Positions 32,938 through 41,798 are shown, counted from the first letter of the stretch. The stretch: DNA of 64,000 bases from JAFDVL01 sp964631865 (GCA_964631865.1 CAZWAK010000017.1:1-64000), one strand, 5' to 3'. The notes: generated by a model from the sequence alone, not told the origin. Program-made: numbers and translations.

Positions 32938-33600
32938 ATGAGCAACTATGATTACAAATCAGGATACCGGCGCAATCTGCCGCATTTGCAACCAGAAGGC
33001 GCAACCATCTTTGTCACGTTTCGGCTCGTAGATTCGATTCCCAAAAGCGTGTTGACGCGCTGGCGCAACGAACGAGATTTGTTGGAGCAACAACTGAACA
33101 GAATTAGCAATGACACGGAGCGCGAAGCACAATTGCGACAATTTCAAAGACGGCGGTTCGCAGAACTGGAAAATCTGTTGGATTGTGCGAGCGAGGGCGA
33201 ACATTGGCTCCGACAATCGCCGTTAGCTGAACTGGTTGGGGAAAGCTTACGGCATCGAGATGGACAGGAATATCGGCTGGATGTGTATTGCGTGATGTCC
33301 AATCATGTTCACGCGCTGTTCTGGCCATTGCCGAAAGCCGACGGAACCTATCACGCACTGCAAACGATTCTCCATTCACTGAAGCGTTTTACAGCGCGGC
33401 AGTGTAATCAATTGCTGGAGCGGGAAGGCCAATTCTGGGAAAACGAAAGCTTTGACCATTACATCCGCGATCACGAAGAATGGGTGCGCGTGATTCATTA
33501 CATTCTGAATAATCCGGTCAAAGCGGGCATCGTGCAGGATTGGCGTGACTACCCCTTTAGTTATTGCAGCGAAGAAGCGTTGCCGTATGTAACGATTTGA
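32938..33600 (+). CDS. REP-associated tyrosine transposase (RAYT), Y1/HUH family
   Basis: A 220-residue single-domain HUH endonuclease. NHVHALF contains the metal-binding HVH (residues 123-125) and HYILNNPVKAG contains the predicted nucleophile Tyr188 with Asn192 four residues on, the Y-x-x-x-N arrangement of RAYTs (IS200/IS605 TnpA has Y-x-x-x-Q). The start MSNYDYKSGYRR is preferred over an upstream in-frame codon inside a REP. RAYTs are single-copy, domesticated relatives of IS200 transposases that bind and cut REP hairpins at a GTAG foot. Here three REP copies lie on each side and many show GTAG on one strand. No TnpB or second transposase copy is visible. The gene separates mod from res. 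Confidence 0.9.
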   Translation: MSNYDYKSGYRRNLPHLQPEGATIFVTFRLVDSIPKSVLTRWRNERDLLEQQLNRISNDTEREAQLRQFQRRRFAELENLLDCASEGEHWLRQSPLAELVGESLRHRDGQEYRLDVYCVMSNHVHALFWPLPKADGTYHALQTILHSLKRFTARQCNQLLEREGQFWENESFDHYIRDHEEWVRVIHYILNNPVKAGIVQDWRDYPFSYCSEEALPYVTI

Positions 33601-33605
33601 AGAAC

Positions 33606-33696
33606 CGCGATTTGCCAAATCGCGCTACAGCGAACGTAACGCGATTTGGTAAATCGCGGGGGTTTACTCGCGAGACACGCGATTTGCCAAATCGCG
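33606..33696. repeat. Three REP palindromes between the RAYT gene and res
   Basis: Copies at 33606-33624, 33640-33658 and 33678-33696, mixed in orientation (first and third TTTGCC, second TTTGGT). Together with the three copies upstream they flank the RAYT gene symmetrically. Confidence 0.95.
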
Positions 33697-33710
33697 CTAC
33701 ATTGTATAGT
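33683..33710 (+). promoter_or_regulatory. Possible res promoter overlapping a REP
   Basis: TATAGT at 33705-33710 is a reasonable -10 for res (ATG 33735). The matching -35 region falls inside the last REP palindrome and is weak, so the repeat may supply part of the promoter. Confidence 0.35.
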
Positions 33711-33734
33711 CCTTGCCCCACTGAGTGATTGCCT

Positions 33735-36323
33735 ATGCCACGTTCCAGAAAATCCTCCTCACTGCAAATGAACATGCTGGATGTGACGGCGGAATTGCGG
33801 ACTGCGCCGTGTGTGCCTGCGATTCGACAGGAAGTCGAACAATGGAAACAACAGGGCTGTCCCGGCATTACGGACACGACGCGCCGTCTGCTGAATTGGT
33901 GGTTCAAGAACGAGCATCGTACGCCGCGCGGCACGATGTTTCGCTACTACGCTTCACAGCAAGCGGCGATAGAAACGATGATTTATTTGTACGAAGTGAA
34001 GCAGCGACGGCGCATCGGAGATTTGCTGTTGCACTACGCCAAAGGGCAAAAAATCGCCTTGCCTGCGCGCGATGAATTTGCGCGCTATGCCGTCAAAATG
34101 GCGACGGGCAGCGGCAAAACCAAAGTGATGGCAATGGCGATTGTCTGGCAATATTTCAATGCGATTCGCGAGTCGAGCGACGATTATGCAACGACGTTTC
34201 TGGTGATTGCGCCGAACGTGATTGTGTTGGAACGGTTGATGGTGGACTTTGCAGGCGGCGCGATTTTCAAAAGCGATCCGCTGATTCCGCCGGAGTTCAA
34301 ACTGCTCTGGGATTTCGATGTCTACATACGCGGCGACGGCGAACGCGCGCGTAGCGAAGGCGCGTTGTATTTGACGAACATTCAGCAGCTTTACGAAAAA
34401 GCAGAGGCGCAAGACAAGCCGACGAATCCCGTGCTGGATTTGTTGGGGCCGGAACCGCCTGCGACGTTGCAAGTCAAAGAGCGGTTTGTGGAACGCATTG
34501 CGCGGCGTGGCAATTGTGTCGTGCTGAATGACGAAGCGCATCACACCAATGATGGCGCAGTCGTGTGGAATGAAGTGATTGTGGATTTGCACGAGCAATT
34601 AGGCGAACGTGGCTTGACCGCGCAACTGGATTTTTCGGCGACGCCGCGCCAGCCGGACGGCAATCTGTTCACGTGGACGATCTACGATTATCCACTCAAA
34701 CAAGCCATTGTGGATGCCGTCGTCAAACGCCCGATCAAAGGCATCGCGCAAGGCATTACCGAAGCGCAAAGCGACCGTGCTTCCGTGCGCTATGAAGCGT
34801 ATTTGGTGGCGGCGGTCGAGCGTTGGCAGGAGTACCGCGAGCAGTTGGAGAAGTTGCAGAAAAAGCCCGTGTTGTTCTTGATGCTGAGCGATACGGAAAG
34901 CGCCGATGATGTGGCCGCGTGGTTGCGGCGCAAATATCCAGAACATTTCGACGGCGACAAACTGCTCATCATTCACACCAACAAATCCGGCGAAATCAGC
35001 AAAGGCGATTTGGACAAGGCACGTCAGGCGGCGCGCGAAGTTGATCTCGGCACAAGTCCCGTGCAGTGCATTGTTTCCGTGATGATGTTGCGCGAAGGCT
35101 GGGACGTGAGCAATGTCACGGTGGTCGTCGGACTGCGCCCGTTCACCGCGAAGGCAAATATTTTGCCCGAACAGGCGATTGGGCGCGGCTTGCGCTTGAT
35201 GTTCCGCGAGCACGGCGGCTATCGGGAACACGTGGACATCATCGGCAACAACAACTTCATGCAAATTGTCGAAGACCTCGAAAAAACCGAAGGCATCAAG
35301 CTCGACACGTTTGAATTCGGCAAAAAGAAAACGCCGCTGAAGATTCAAACGATTCAGGTGCTGAATGATCGCATCGCGCAGTATGACTTGAGCATTCCAA
35401 TTCTGACGCCGCGTCTCGAACGCAGGAAAGACGCCCGCGCCGTGATTGAAAGCTTGCAACTCGAAAGCCTGCGCTTGGTGCAAGCCTTGAAGCTCGACAC
35501 GCAGGTTGCGCCGCCGGAGCAATTCACGTATCAGGGCCGCGATGTCATTTCGGATGAGGTGATGGTGGAGCGCAGCTACACGATGCCGGAAGCGCAAACG
35601 CCCGGTGAAATCGTGGCGTTTTACGCGCAGGAGATTGCCGACAGCTTGAAAATGCCTGCACAGTTTTCCGTGCTCGCGCCGAAGATTGAGCAGTTTCTGC
35701 GCGACAAGGCGTTTGGAGGGACGGTGGATTTGCAGAGCAAATTGGTGTTGCAGGCATTGAATCGTCCGGTCGTATTGCACTTTACGCTCAAGGTGTTTTT
35801 GCGTTTGTTGCGTCCGATGTTGAGTGAAGAACGAATGCCAATGCTGAGCGGCGAGTTGCGCAAACTCTCTGCCACGTTTCCGTTTGCGTGGTCGGGCAAA
35901 ATCGTGACGGCGAAAAAGACGCTGTTTGATTTCGTGCCGTGCGACAACGATTTCGAGCAGGATTTCGCGCGCTTTCTGGACGCCGTGCCGGATGTCAAAA
36001 CCTTCGCCAATCTCGGCAATCTGCCCGCGAAATTGAGCATTGAATATTTGGACAGCGAAGCGAACTTGCGGCTCTATGAGCCGGATTTTATTGGCTTGGA
36101 TGAGGATGGCACGTACTGGATTTTGGAAACCAAAGGGCGCGAAGACATCGAAGTCGCGCGGAAGAATTTGCGCGCCGAGCAATGGTGTCAGGACGTGGCG
36201 CGCTTGACCGGGCAACGCTGGGAATTTTTGTTAGTGCCGCAAAAAGAATACGACAAGCTGCGACCCGGGTCGCTGGGGGAATTGGTGGCGGGACTGAAGG
36301 CAGGTGGCGCGTTATTTGTGTAG
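33735..36323 (+). CDS. res: Type III restriction endonuclease subunit (Res)
   Basis: An 862-residue helicase-nuclease. The motor has Walker A ATGSGKT (about 123-129), the DEAH box D266-E-A-H, DFSATPR (motif III-like) and motif VI-like QAIGRGLRL. The C-terminus carries a PD-(D/E)XK nuclease: D784 in YEPDFIGL and E798-T-K800 in ILETKGRED. Res subunits translocate on DNA in complex with Mod and cut when two sites meet. Start ATG 33735 (MPRSRKSSS) is chosen over a TTG two codons upstream. All motifs look intact. The gene converges on the MacB-like ATPase, with two REP copies between. A 538-codon antisense frame on this DNA is a shadow. Confidence 0.93.
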   Translation: MPRSRKSSSLQMNMLDVTAELRTAPCVPAIRQEVEQWKQQGCPGITDTTRRLLNWWFKNEHRTPRGTMFRYYASQQAAIETMIYLYEVKQRRRIGDLLLHYAKGQKIALPARDEFARYAVKMATGSGKTKVMAMAIVWQYFNAIRESSDDYATTFLVIAPNVIVLERLMVDFAGGAIFKSDPLIPPEFKLLWDFDVYIRGDGERARSEGALYLTNIQQLYEKAEAQDKPTNPVLDLLGPEPPATLQVKERFVERIARRGNCVVLNDEAHHTNDGAVVWNEVIVDLHEQLGERGLTAQLDFSATPRQPDGNLFTWTIYDYPLKQAIVDAVVKRPIKGIAQGITEAQSDRASVRYEAYLVAAVERWQEYREQLEKLQKKPVLFLMLSDTESADDVAAWLRRKYPEHFDGDKLLIIHTNKSGEISKGDLDKARQAAREVDLGTSPVQCIVSVMMLREGWDVSNVTVVVGLRPFTAKANILPEQAIGRGLRLMFREHGGYREHVDIIGNNNFMQIVEDLEKTEGIKLDTFEFGKKKTPLKIQTIQVLNDRIAQYDLSIPILTPRLERRKDARAVIESLQLESLRLVQALKLDTQVAPPEQFTYQGRDVISDEVMVERSYTMPEAQTPGEIVAFYAQEIADSLKMPAQFSVLAPKIEQFLRDKAFGGTVDLQSKLVLQALNRPVVLHFTLKVFLRLLRPMLSEERMPMLSGELRKLSATFPFAWSGKIVTAKKTLFDFVPCDNDFEQDFARFLDAVPDVKTFANLGNLPAKLSIEYLDSEANLRLYEPDFIGLDEDGTYWILETKGREDIEVARKNLRAEQWCQDVARLTGQRWEFLLVPQKEYDKLRPGSLGELVAGLKAGGALFV

Positions 36324-36332
36324 CTGATGTAA

Positions 36333-36388
36333 CGCGATTTGCCAAATCGCGTTACTCCGCATTGAGAACCGCGATTTGCCAAATCGCG
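36333..36388. repeat. Two REP palindromes between convergent res and MacB-like ATPase genes
   Basis: Copies at 36333-36351 and 36370-36388, both TTTGCC with GTTAC to the right. They lie in a 73-bp convergent spacer where a transcription terminator would be expected and could fold into stable hairpins. Confidence 0.95.
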
Positions 36389-36396
36389 TTACGACC

Positions 36397-37146
36397 TTAC
36401 TTCCGCCGAATGTCGCGGTCAATCATGCCGTCGCGGATGAAGATTTCACGGTGTGCATGCGCGGCGATGTCCGGTTCGTGCGTGACGAGGATGATCGTGT
36501 TGCCTTGTTCGTGCAAATGTTCGAGCAATTGCATGATTTCGACCGACGTTTTGGAGTCGAGGTTGCCAGTCGGTTCGTCGGCCAAAATGATCGAAGGATT
36601 GTTCACGAGCGCGCGCGCGATGGCGACACGTTGGCGTTGCCCGCCGGACAATTCATTCGGACGATGGCTCATGCGATGCCCCAGTTCGACCGACTCCAAC
36701 GCTTTCTTCGCCATCTCAATGCGTTTGGCGGAAGGTGTGCCGTTGTAAATCAGCGGCAATTCAACGTTGTGCAAGGCTGACGCGCGCGGCAACAGATTGA
36801 ACGTCTGAAACACGAAGCCGATTTCTTTGTTGCGAATGTAGGCGAGTTCATCGTCGTCCATTTCCGAGACGAGCTTGCCGTTCAGCCAATATTCGCCCTG
36901 ACTCGGCGTATCCAAACAGCCAATCATATTCATCAGCGTAGATTTGCCAGAACCGGACGGGCCAATGATGGCGAGGTATTCGCCGCGTTTGACTTCAAAC
37001 GAGACGCCGCGCAAGGCATGAATTTCCTCTTCGCCCATCACGTAGGTTTTCCACAAATCAACGGTGCGAATCATCGAATCGGTGCTCGCCCCATTGTTTG
37101 CGGGGCGCGCTTGTGGGGAGGGCGTGCTTTGAGTATCAGTCAGCAT
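36397..37146 (-). CDS. ABC transporter ATPase, MacB/LolD type
   Basis: A 249-residue ATPase started at MLTDTQSTPS (37146); the upstream frame only crosses a heptamer block. Walker A GPSGSGKST, the Q-loop FVFQTFNLLP, signature LSGGQRQRVAIARAL and Walker B ILADEPTGNLD are all present, and the sequence is of the MacB/LolD group. Such ATPases normally work with an FtsX-like permease that would be encoded next to it. No permease follows: the gene ends at 36397 and the next DNA is the REP pair and the convergent res gene. The upstream neighbour is an HlyD/MacA-like adaptor. Confidence 0.92.
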   Translation of the reverse strand: MLTDTQSTPSPQARPANNGASTDSMIRTVDLWKTYVMGEEEIHALRGVSFEVKRGEYLAIIGPSGSGKSTLMNMIGCLDTPSQGEYWLNGKLVSEMDDDELAYIRNKEIGFVFQTFNLLPRASALHNVELPLIYNGTPSAKRIEMAKKALESVELGHRMSHRPNELSGGQRQRVAIARALVNNPSIILADEPTGNLDSKTSVEIMQLLEHLHEQGNTIILVTHEPDIAAHAHREIFIRDGMIDRDIRRK

Positions 37147-37231
37147 AAGATTGGTGGTCGGTGGTCGGTGGTCGGTGGTCGGTGGATAGTCAACAGAGAC
37201 CAGCCACCAACCACCAATCACCAGCCACTAG
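37147..37231. repeat. Inverted heptamer block between the MacA-like and MacB-like genes
   Basis: GGTCGGT in tandem four times on the left; on the right, complementary words AGTGGCT, GGTGATT, GGTGGTT and GGTGGCT read from the other strand. This is the same word class as the hisS-aspS block and it abuts the ATPase start codon. Confidence 0.85.
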
Positions 37232-38727
37232 CTCTTCGTGTCGCCGCCGGGTTTCTTGCTCTTGTCTTCGAGCTTGATGACGGTGTTGTTTTTGAGCGTG
37301 CGAAGCTGGCGGTACGGGCCGGTAATCAACACCTCGCCGCCGCTCAAGCCGCTCTTGATTTCGATGTCGTTTTCACCTGTGATGCCGGTTTCGACTGGGG
37401 TGAAGACAGCTTTGTTGTCCTTGACCAGAAACACGCCTTTGACGGTCTTCTTCTTTTCGGCAACCGCTTTTTGGCCGGGTTCAGGCGAAGGCGTTGGCGT
37501 CGGTTTGGCTTCCGTGCCGGCTTTGCCTTCGCGGTCGAGTTGCTCGGGGTCACGTTCGACTAAGGCTTGCAGCGGAATCGCAATCACGTTTTCGCGCTTG
37601 TCGGTGAAGATCGTGGCGGTTGCGGACATGCCGGGACGCAGCCGGTCGCGGTTTTCCTGCGTAAGGTTGTTGAGCCGAATCACGACTTTGAATTCTTTGG
37701 CTTCCTGCGTGCCGGAGGTGGCCGTTTGGGAAATGTTCTGGCCGGACTTTGTGACTGCCGAAGCGGCACGTTCCTGCACAATGCCTTCCAGTTCTTTTTC
37801 GCCGAGCGCGTCTACTTTGACCATCACGCGCTGCCCGACTTGGACGTTCGCGATGTCGGTTTCATCCACCCGCACTTCGACGTTGATGACGGACATATCA
37901 GCGATGATGACGAGCGGCGTAGATTGGAAATTCGCCGTCGCAAACGTGCCGACATCAATCGGTTTGTTGGCGATGACGCCTTCAATCGAAGCGAATTGCA
38001 CGGTCTTGGCCAGGAAGTCGGCGGAACTGCGCAAGTTGGCGCGTTGCTGCGCGACGCGGGCTTGCGACGAAAGCAGCACGGCTTTGTTCTGTTCGACGCG
38101 CAGTTCGGCTTCTTTGATTTGCACATTGGCTTGCTCGACGCGCGCTTTGGCGGCATTGACCGAAGCCGTGGCAGAGTCGTAACGCGCTTTGGCGCTGTCG
38201 TAGACCGACCTTGCAACGATTTGCGATTCCAGCAATTCGGTGTTGCGTTTCAATTCGATTTCGGCGTTGGCCTGATCCACTTTGGCGCGATCCAGATCGG
38301 CTTGCGCGCTCAGCAACGAGGCGCGCGCCGTGTTGATGGCGTTTTCGGCAACGTTGATCGCCGCGTTTTGATTTTGCACATCAGCCTGACTGGCGCGCAG
38401 CGCGGCTTCTTGAATCGAGACCGAGGATTCCTGTTGCGTCGGGTCGAGACGCACGATCTTCTGCCCTTTCTTGACCAGATCGCCTTCCTTGACGAAGACG
38501 TCGGTGACGCGGCCTGAAACTTCCGCTGTCAGGTTGATGAGCTGGATGGGACGCACTTCACCGTTGGCGGTGACTTTGGATTCGAGCAGATTGCGTTTTT
38601 CCACTTTGGCGGTTTGCACTTCGGGCGCATCGCTGCGGCGCGCATAAACGCTGGCCACGATGCTGCCCGCAATGGCGAGGATGACGATGGAGGCAATGAT
38701 GATCTTTTTCTTTTTTGAGACAGCCAT
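37228..38727 (-). CDS. HlyD/MacA-type periplasmic adaptor
   Basis: A 499-residue protein with an N-terminal membrane helix (KKKIIIASIVILAIAGSIV), a lipoyl/barrel-sandwich region (VTANGEVRPIQLINL, then VSGRVTDVFVKEGDLVKKGQ), a long coiled-coil hairpin (about 90-230, rich in Ala/Gln/Arg with NAAINVAENAINTARASLL) and a beta-barrel part (VINVEVRVDETDIANVQVGQ). This is the adaptor of a tripartite efflux system. It ends just upstream of the MacB-like ATPase on the same strand. A TolC-type channel and a permease are not visible. The cargo is unknown; the C-terminal region has a proline-rich insert (PTPTPSPEPGQK). Confidence 0.9.
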   Translation of the reverse strand: MAVSKKKKIIIASIVILAIAGSIVASVYARRSDAPEVQTAKVEKRNLLESKVTANGEVRPIQLINLTAEVSGRVTDVFVKEGDLVKKGQKIVRLDPTQQESSVSIQEAALRASQADVQNQNAAINVAENAINTARASLLSAQADLDRAKVDQANAEIELKRNTELLESQIVARSVYDSAKARYDSATASVNAAKARVEQANVQIKEAELRVEQNKAVLLSSQARVAQQRANLRSSADFLAKTVQFASIEGVIANKPIDVGTFATANFQSTPLVIIADMSVINVEVRVDETDIANVQVGQRVMVKVDALGEKELEGIVQERAASAVTKSGQNISQTATSGTQEAKEFKVVIRLNNLTQENRDRLRPGMSATATIFTDKRENVIAIPLQALVERDPEQLDREGKAGTEAKPTPTPSPEPGQKAVAEKKKTVKGVFLVKDNKAVFTPVETGITGENDIEIKSGLSGGEVLITGPYRQLRTLKNNTVIKLEDKSKKPGGDTKS

Positions 38728-38896
38728 AACGAACTCCGAACTAAATTTTTTGGTGAGACAGCCTAATCAGACGAGCTATACGAAGCCTCAAAATCTCGTG
38801 TTCCAAAAAAATGAACTTGTCGGTAAACAGGGATTGTAGAGGTTTCGGCGAGACGAGACAAGCAGGCAACGGGCGCAACGATTTTTCTCGATATGT

Positions 38897-38902
38897 TATA
38901 CT
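38897..38902 (+). promoter_or_regulatory. Extended -10 promoter for the aspartyl protease gene
   Basis: TGTTATACT: a TGn extension followed by TATACT at 38897-38902, about 38 bp before the ATG. No good -35 is seen, which is compatible with an extended -10 promoter. Confidence 0.45.
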
Positions 38903-38940
38903 CCGCGTGTCTACAAACTACCGAAAGAAAGAGGAACGAT

Positions 38941-39354
38941 ATGGGAGAAGTAATTGTCAAAGTACGGCTGACGAATTATGCAGACGAGTTGATGGTACGA
39001 CAGGGACAACTTGCCAAAGCGCAAATTCGCTCGCTTGAGGCCGAGGCCATCGTGGATGCTGGCGCGGTGCAATTGGTCATTCCACGGGCGATTGTGCAAC
39101 AGCTTGGGTTAGGGCGATTTTCCACCCAAATTGCCCAATACGCAGACGGACGTCAGGAAGAAGTAGACGTTGCCGATGGCGTCTCGGTCGAACTCTTAGG
39201 ACGGCGCACGTTGGAAGAGGCGTTAGTCTTGGGGGATGAGATATTGATTGGGCAAACTGTTTTGGAGAAAACCGATTTGCAGGTGGATTGTCGCGGACAA
39301 CGCTTGATTCCGAATCCTGCTCATCCGAATCAGCCCGTCATGAAAATTCGTTGA
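38941..39354 (+). CDS. Clan AA aspartic protease-like protein
   Basis: A 137-residue soluble protein starting MGEVIVKVRLTNYADE after an AGAGGA site. EAIVDAGAVQLVIPRAIVQQLGL matches the retropepsin-like single-domain clan AA proteases, including the hydrophobic strand after the catalytic aspartate. The usual Asp-Thr/Ser-Gly is Asp-Ala-Gly here, so the hydroxyl that supports the active site is missing and activity is doubtful. Its 3' end overlaps the aroK 3' end on the other strand by 17 bp. Substrate and role are unknown. Confidence 0.8.
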   Translation: MGEVIVKVRLTNYADELMVRQGQLAKAQIRSLEAEAIVDAGAVQLVIPRAIVQQLGLGRFSTQIAQYADGRQEEVDVADGVSVELLGRRTLEEALVLGDEILIGQTVLEKTDLQVDCRGQRLIPNPAHPNQPVMKIR

Positions 39355-39868
39355 GCATCTGCGCCACAATTCCTTCGGTCGAATCTTCCGCCTGAATTTT
39401 GATGTGTAGTTGCGCCTGCTGGTAGAGCGGGAGACGTTGCTCAAATCGCACCCGCGCTGCCTCCTCATTAGCCGCCAAAGGCCGCACCACCGCATCCCGC
39501 TGAATCCGCTCCCAGCAAAGTTCAAATGGCGCGTCAAGCCACACGGACACGCCCGTTTGCGCAATCAATGCGCGATTGACGGCTTGCGTGAATGCGCCGC
39601 CGCCGAGCGCAATCACGGCTGGTTCTCGCGCCACTGCTTGTCGTAAGCATTCGGTTTCCAGTTGCCGAAAATACGCCTCGCCTTTGTCTTGGATCAACTC
39701 GGCAATCGGACAGCCCGCTGCTGCGACAATCATCTCGTCCAGGTCAATGAACGGCACGTTCAGGCGTTCCGCCAACGCGCGCCCGATGGTGGTTTTGCCC
39801 GAAGCCATGAAGCCGACGAGGAAGAGAGTGCGGAATGCAGAGTGCGGAGTGCGGAGTGCGGAATTCAT
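39338..39868 (-). CDS. aroK: Shikimate kinase
   Basis: A 176-residue kinase phosphorylating shikimate in aromatic amino-acid synthesis. Walker A GFMASGKTT, the shikimate-binding DLDEMI and ALGGGAF, and RPLAANEEAARVRFEQR are present. The first about 14 residues (MNSALRTPHSAFRT) are encoded by a heptamer repeat and are not part of the usual fold. The ATG overlaps the aroA stop (ATGA), so the two genes are coupled. Confidence 0.94.
   Translation of the reverse strand: MNSALRTPHSAFRTLFLVGFMASGKTTIGRALAERLNVPFIDLDEMIVAAAGCPIAELIQDKGEAYFRQLETECLRQAVAREPAVIALGGGAFTQAVNRALIAQTGVSVWLDAPFELCWERIQRDAVVRPLAANEEAARVRFEQRLPLYQQAQLHIKIQAEDSTEGIVAQMLNEFS
39829..39866. repeat. Heptamer repeat encoding the aroK N-terminus
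   Basis: GCGGAAT, GCAGAGT, GCGGAGT (twice) and GCGGAAT follow with a 7-bp period on the plus strand. The block sits at the aroA/aroK junction and is translated as the first codons of aroK. Confidence 0.8.
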
Positions 39869-41187
39869 GACAGCTTCGCCAACAACTCATAAAACTCAGG
39901 CAACGACACGGACGCCGCTTCGGCTTCGTTGATGGTCGTTTCGCTAGTCGCAAGCAAGCCCGCGACGGCAAACGCCATCGCAATGCGGTGGTCGCCGTAC
40001 GATTCGACCGTCGCGCCGCGCAAGCGTTGTGGGCCGACGAGGCGGAAGCCGTCTTCACGTTCTTCGACTTCAATCTGCATTCGTCGCAAGTTGTCCACAA
40101 TCGAACGAATGCGGTCGCTTTCTTTGACGCGCAGTTCTTTGGCTTCGCGCAGCGTCAGCGTGCCATGCATTTGTGTGGCGATGACGGCGAGGATCGGAAT
40201 TTCATCAATCAAATTGGCCACGACCGCGCCGCCGAGTTCGAGATTGCCGCGCAGTTCGGACGATTGCACAAAGAAATCCGCGACTGGTTCGCCGTGCGCG
40301 AGTCGTTCGTTTTCCACTGCGATGCGCGCGCCGAGTTGCGTCAACACGTCCAGCAACGCTTTGCGCGACGGATTGACGCCGATGTGGCGAATCCGCAAAG
40401 CCGCGTCGGGCGCGAGCAAGCCTGCCGCAATGAAAAAGGCCGCCGACGACAAATCGCCCGCGACCGTGTAGTCGCCGAGCGCGCGCAAATGCTCTGCGCC
40501 CGACACAGCGATGCGCGTGCCTGCGGCGATTGACTCTTGCCGCACGCGCACGCCGCATTCCTGCAACATAATTTCCGTGTGATTGCGCGTCGGCGTCGTC
40601 TCGATGACGGCTGTTTCGCCGTTCGCAAACAAACCCGCGAGCAGGACGCAGGATTTGACCTGCGCGCTGGCGACGGGCGGCGTGTATTCGAGGGCTTGCA
40701 GCTTGCCGCCGTGAATTTTCAGTGGCGCGAAGTTGTTATCCCGCGCCTCGATGCGTGCGCCCATTTGGGTCAGCGGCTCGATGACGCGCTTCATCGGGCG
40801 ACGTTGAATGCTCTCGTCGCCGGTAATTTCCGTCGTAAAATTTTGCCCGGCCAGAATGCCGGACAGCAGCCGAATCGTCGTGCCCGAATTGCCCACGTCC
40901 AGCCGCTCTGTCGGCGCTTGCAAACCGTTGACGCCGACGCCGGCAATCGTGATGAGGTCGGACGTGCGCGTGACCGAAACGCCCAATTTTTCCAAACAAT
41001 CCAGCGTATTTTGGCAATCGCGGGCGGACGAATAATTGCGCAGCGCACTGACGCCGTCGCCCAACGCGGCGCACATGGCGCTGCGATGCGAGATGGATTT
41101 GTCGCCCGGCAAGTGGAAATCGCCGCGCCATTTTGTGGTCGGCGCGACCGGTTGCAACCGGCGGCGCGTGGCAGAAGGATTTGTCAT
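39865..41187 (-). CDS. aroA: 3-phosphoshikimate 1-carboxyvinyltransferase (EPSP synthase)
   Basis: A 440-residue enzyme that joins shikimate-3-phosphate and phosphoenolpyruvate, the step before chorismate. The signatures LPGDKSISHRS near the N-terminus, LDVGNSGTTIRLLSG and later KESDRIRSIVDNLRRM are present, and the C-terminal GDHRIAMAFAVAG is intact. The NSGTT loop is of the type found in class II (less glyphosate-sensitive) enzymes, which is a sequence-based remark only. It is coupled to aroK. It diverges from the RsbW-type gene across a 124-bp spacer. Confidence 0.95.
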   Translation of the reverse strand: MTNPSATRRRLQPVAPTTKWRGDFHLPGDKSISHRSAMCAALGDGVSALRNYSSARDCQNTLDCLEKLGVSVTRTSDLITIAGVGVNGLQAPTERLDVGNSGTTIRLLSGILAGQNFTTEITGDESIQRRPMKRVIEPLTQMGARIEARDNNFAPLKIHGGKLQALEYTPPVASAQVKSCVLLAGLFANGETAVIETTPTRNHTEIMLQECGVRVRQESIAAGTRIAVSGAEHLRALGDYTVAGDLSSAAFFIAAGLLAPDAALRIRHIGVNPSRKALLDVLTQLGARIAVENERLAHGEPVADFFVQSSELRGNLELGGAVVANLIDEIPILAVIATQMHGTLTLREAKELRVKESDRIRSIVDNLRRMQIEVEEREDGFRLVGPQRLRGATVESYGDHRIAMAFAVAGLLATSETTINEAEAASVSLPEFYELLAKLS

Positions 41188-41203
41188 GACAAAAGTGGTT
41201 TCC

Positions 41204-41232
41204 TTGACACTTGTAAAATAGCTGTGTTACAT
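41204..41232 (+). promoter_or_regulatory. Possible promoter of the partner-switch operon
   Basis: A perfect TTGACA at 41204-41209, 17 bp, then TTACAT at 41227-41232 (three of six matches to the -10 consensus). It points toward the RsbW-type gene that starts at 41312. Confidence 0.35.
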
Positions 41233-41311
41233 CCCAAACCGTTGCACGCATTGGAAGCAATGCGCGTGACCCATCTTAAAGGAAGCTTACCGACAAAGGA
41301 ACTGTCCGCGT

Positions 41312-41797
41312 ATGACGCTCGCCGAAAAAGTGGTCGAGATCACGATTGCCAGCAGTCTTGATTTAATTGACATCATTACCCTAACCGCCGATCACTTGTG
41401 CAAACTCTGCGGCTTTGATGAAGAAGAACAATATCGTGTGAACCTGGCCGTGCGCGAATCGGTGGCCAATGCCATCGAACACGGCAACAAATACAGCCTG
41501 GAAAAAAACGTCGAACTCCGCTTTTGCCTGACCACTGCCGCCTTGAGCCTCTCGGTGCGCGATCACGGCGCGGGTTTTGACCCCGCCAGCTTACCCGATC
41601 CGCTCGATCCTCAAAATCTGCTCAACCCCGCCGGACGCGGCATTTTGTACATGCGGTCGTTTATGGATGAAGTCGAGTTGATTCGTCACCCGGAAGGCGG
41701 GATGCAAATTACGTTGGTCAAGCAACGCAAGCCGCAACCGGTCGCCCCGGAGTCGGTCGTACCGACCGCCCCAGAGCCGACCACTGGGAGCACGTAA
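41312..41797 (+). CDS. RsbW-like anti-sigma factor serine kinase
   Basis: A 161-residue GHKL ATPase-fold protein. The N box ESVANAIEHGNK, the G1 box DHGAGFDPA and the G2 region GRGILYMRSFMDEV match anti-sigma serine kinases of the RsbW/SpoIIAB group. The tail beyond residue 140 is proline-rich. In partner switching, RsbW holds a sigma factor or another partner and phosphorylates RsbV. The STAS protein follows one base after its stop, and a SpoIIE phosphatase that could complete the loop is at 61530. Confidence 0.9.
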   Translation: MTLAEKVVEITIASSLDLIDIITLTADHLCKLCGFDEEEQYRVNLAVRESVANAIEHGNKYSLEKNVELRFCLTTAALSLSVRDHGAGFDPASLPDPLDPQNLLNPAGRGILYMRSFMDEVELIRHPEGGMQITLVKQRKPQPVAPESVVPTAPEPTTGST

Positions 41798-41798
41798 C

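Noticed and set aside
32938..33600. Active IS200/IS605 insertion sequence
   Set aside because: No TnpB, no left and right end structures and a single copy in the window; the Y-x-x-x-N motif and REP flanks fit a domesticated RAYT instead.
34599..36215. 538-codon antisense ORF in res
   Set aside because: Antisense to an intact helicase-nuclease gene, low complexity, no recognised motif.
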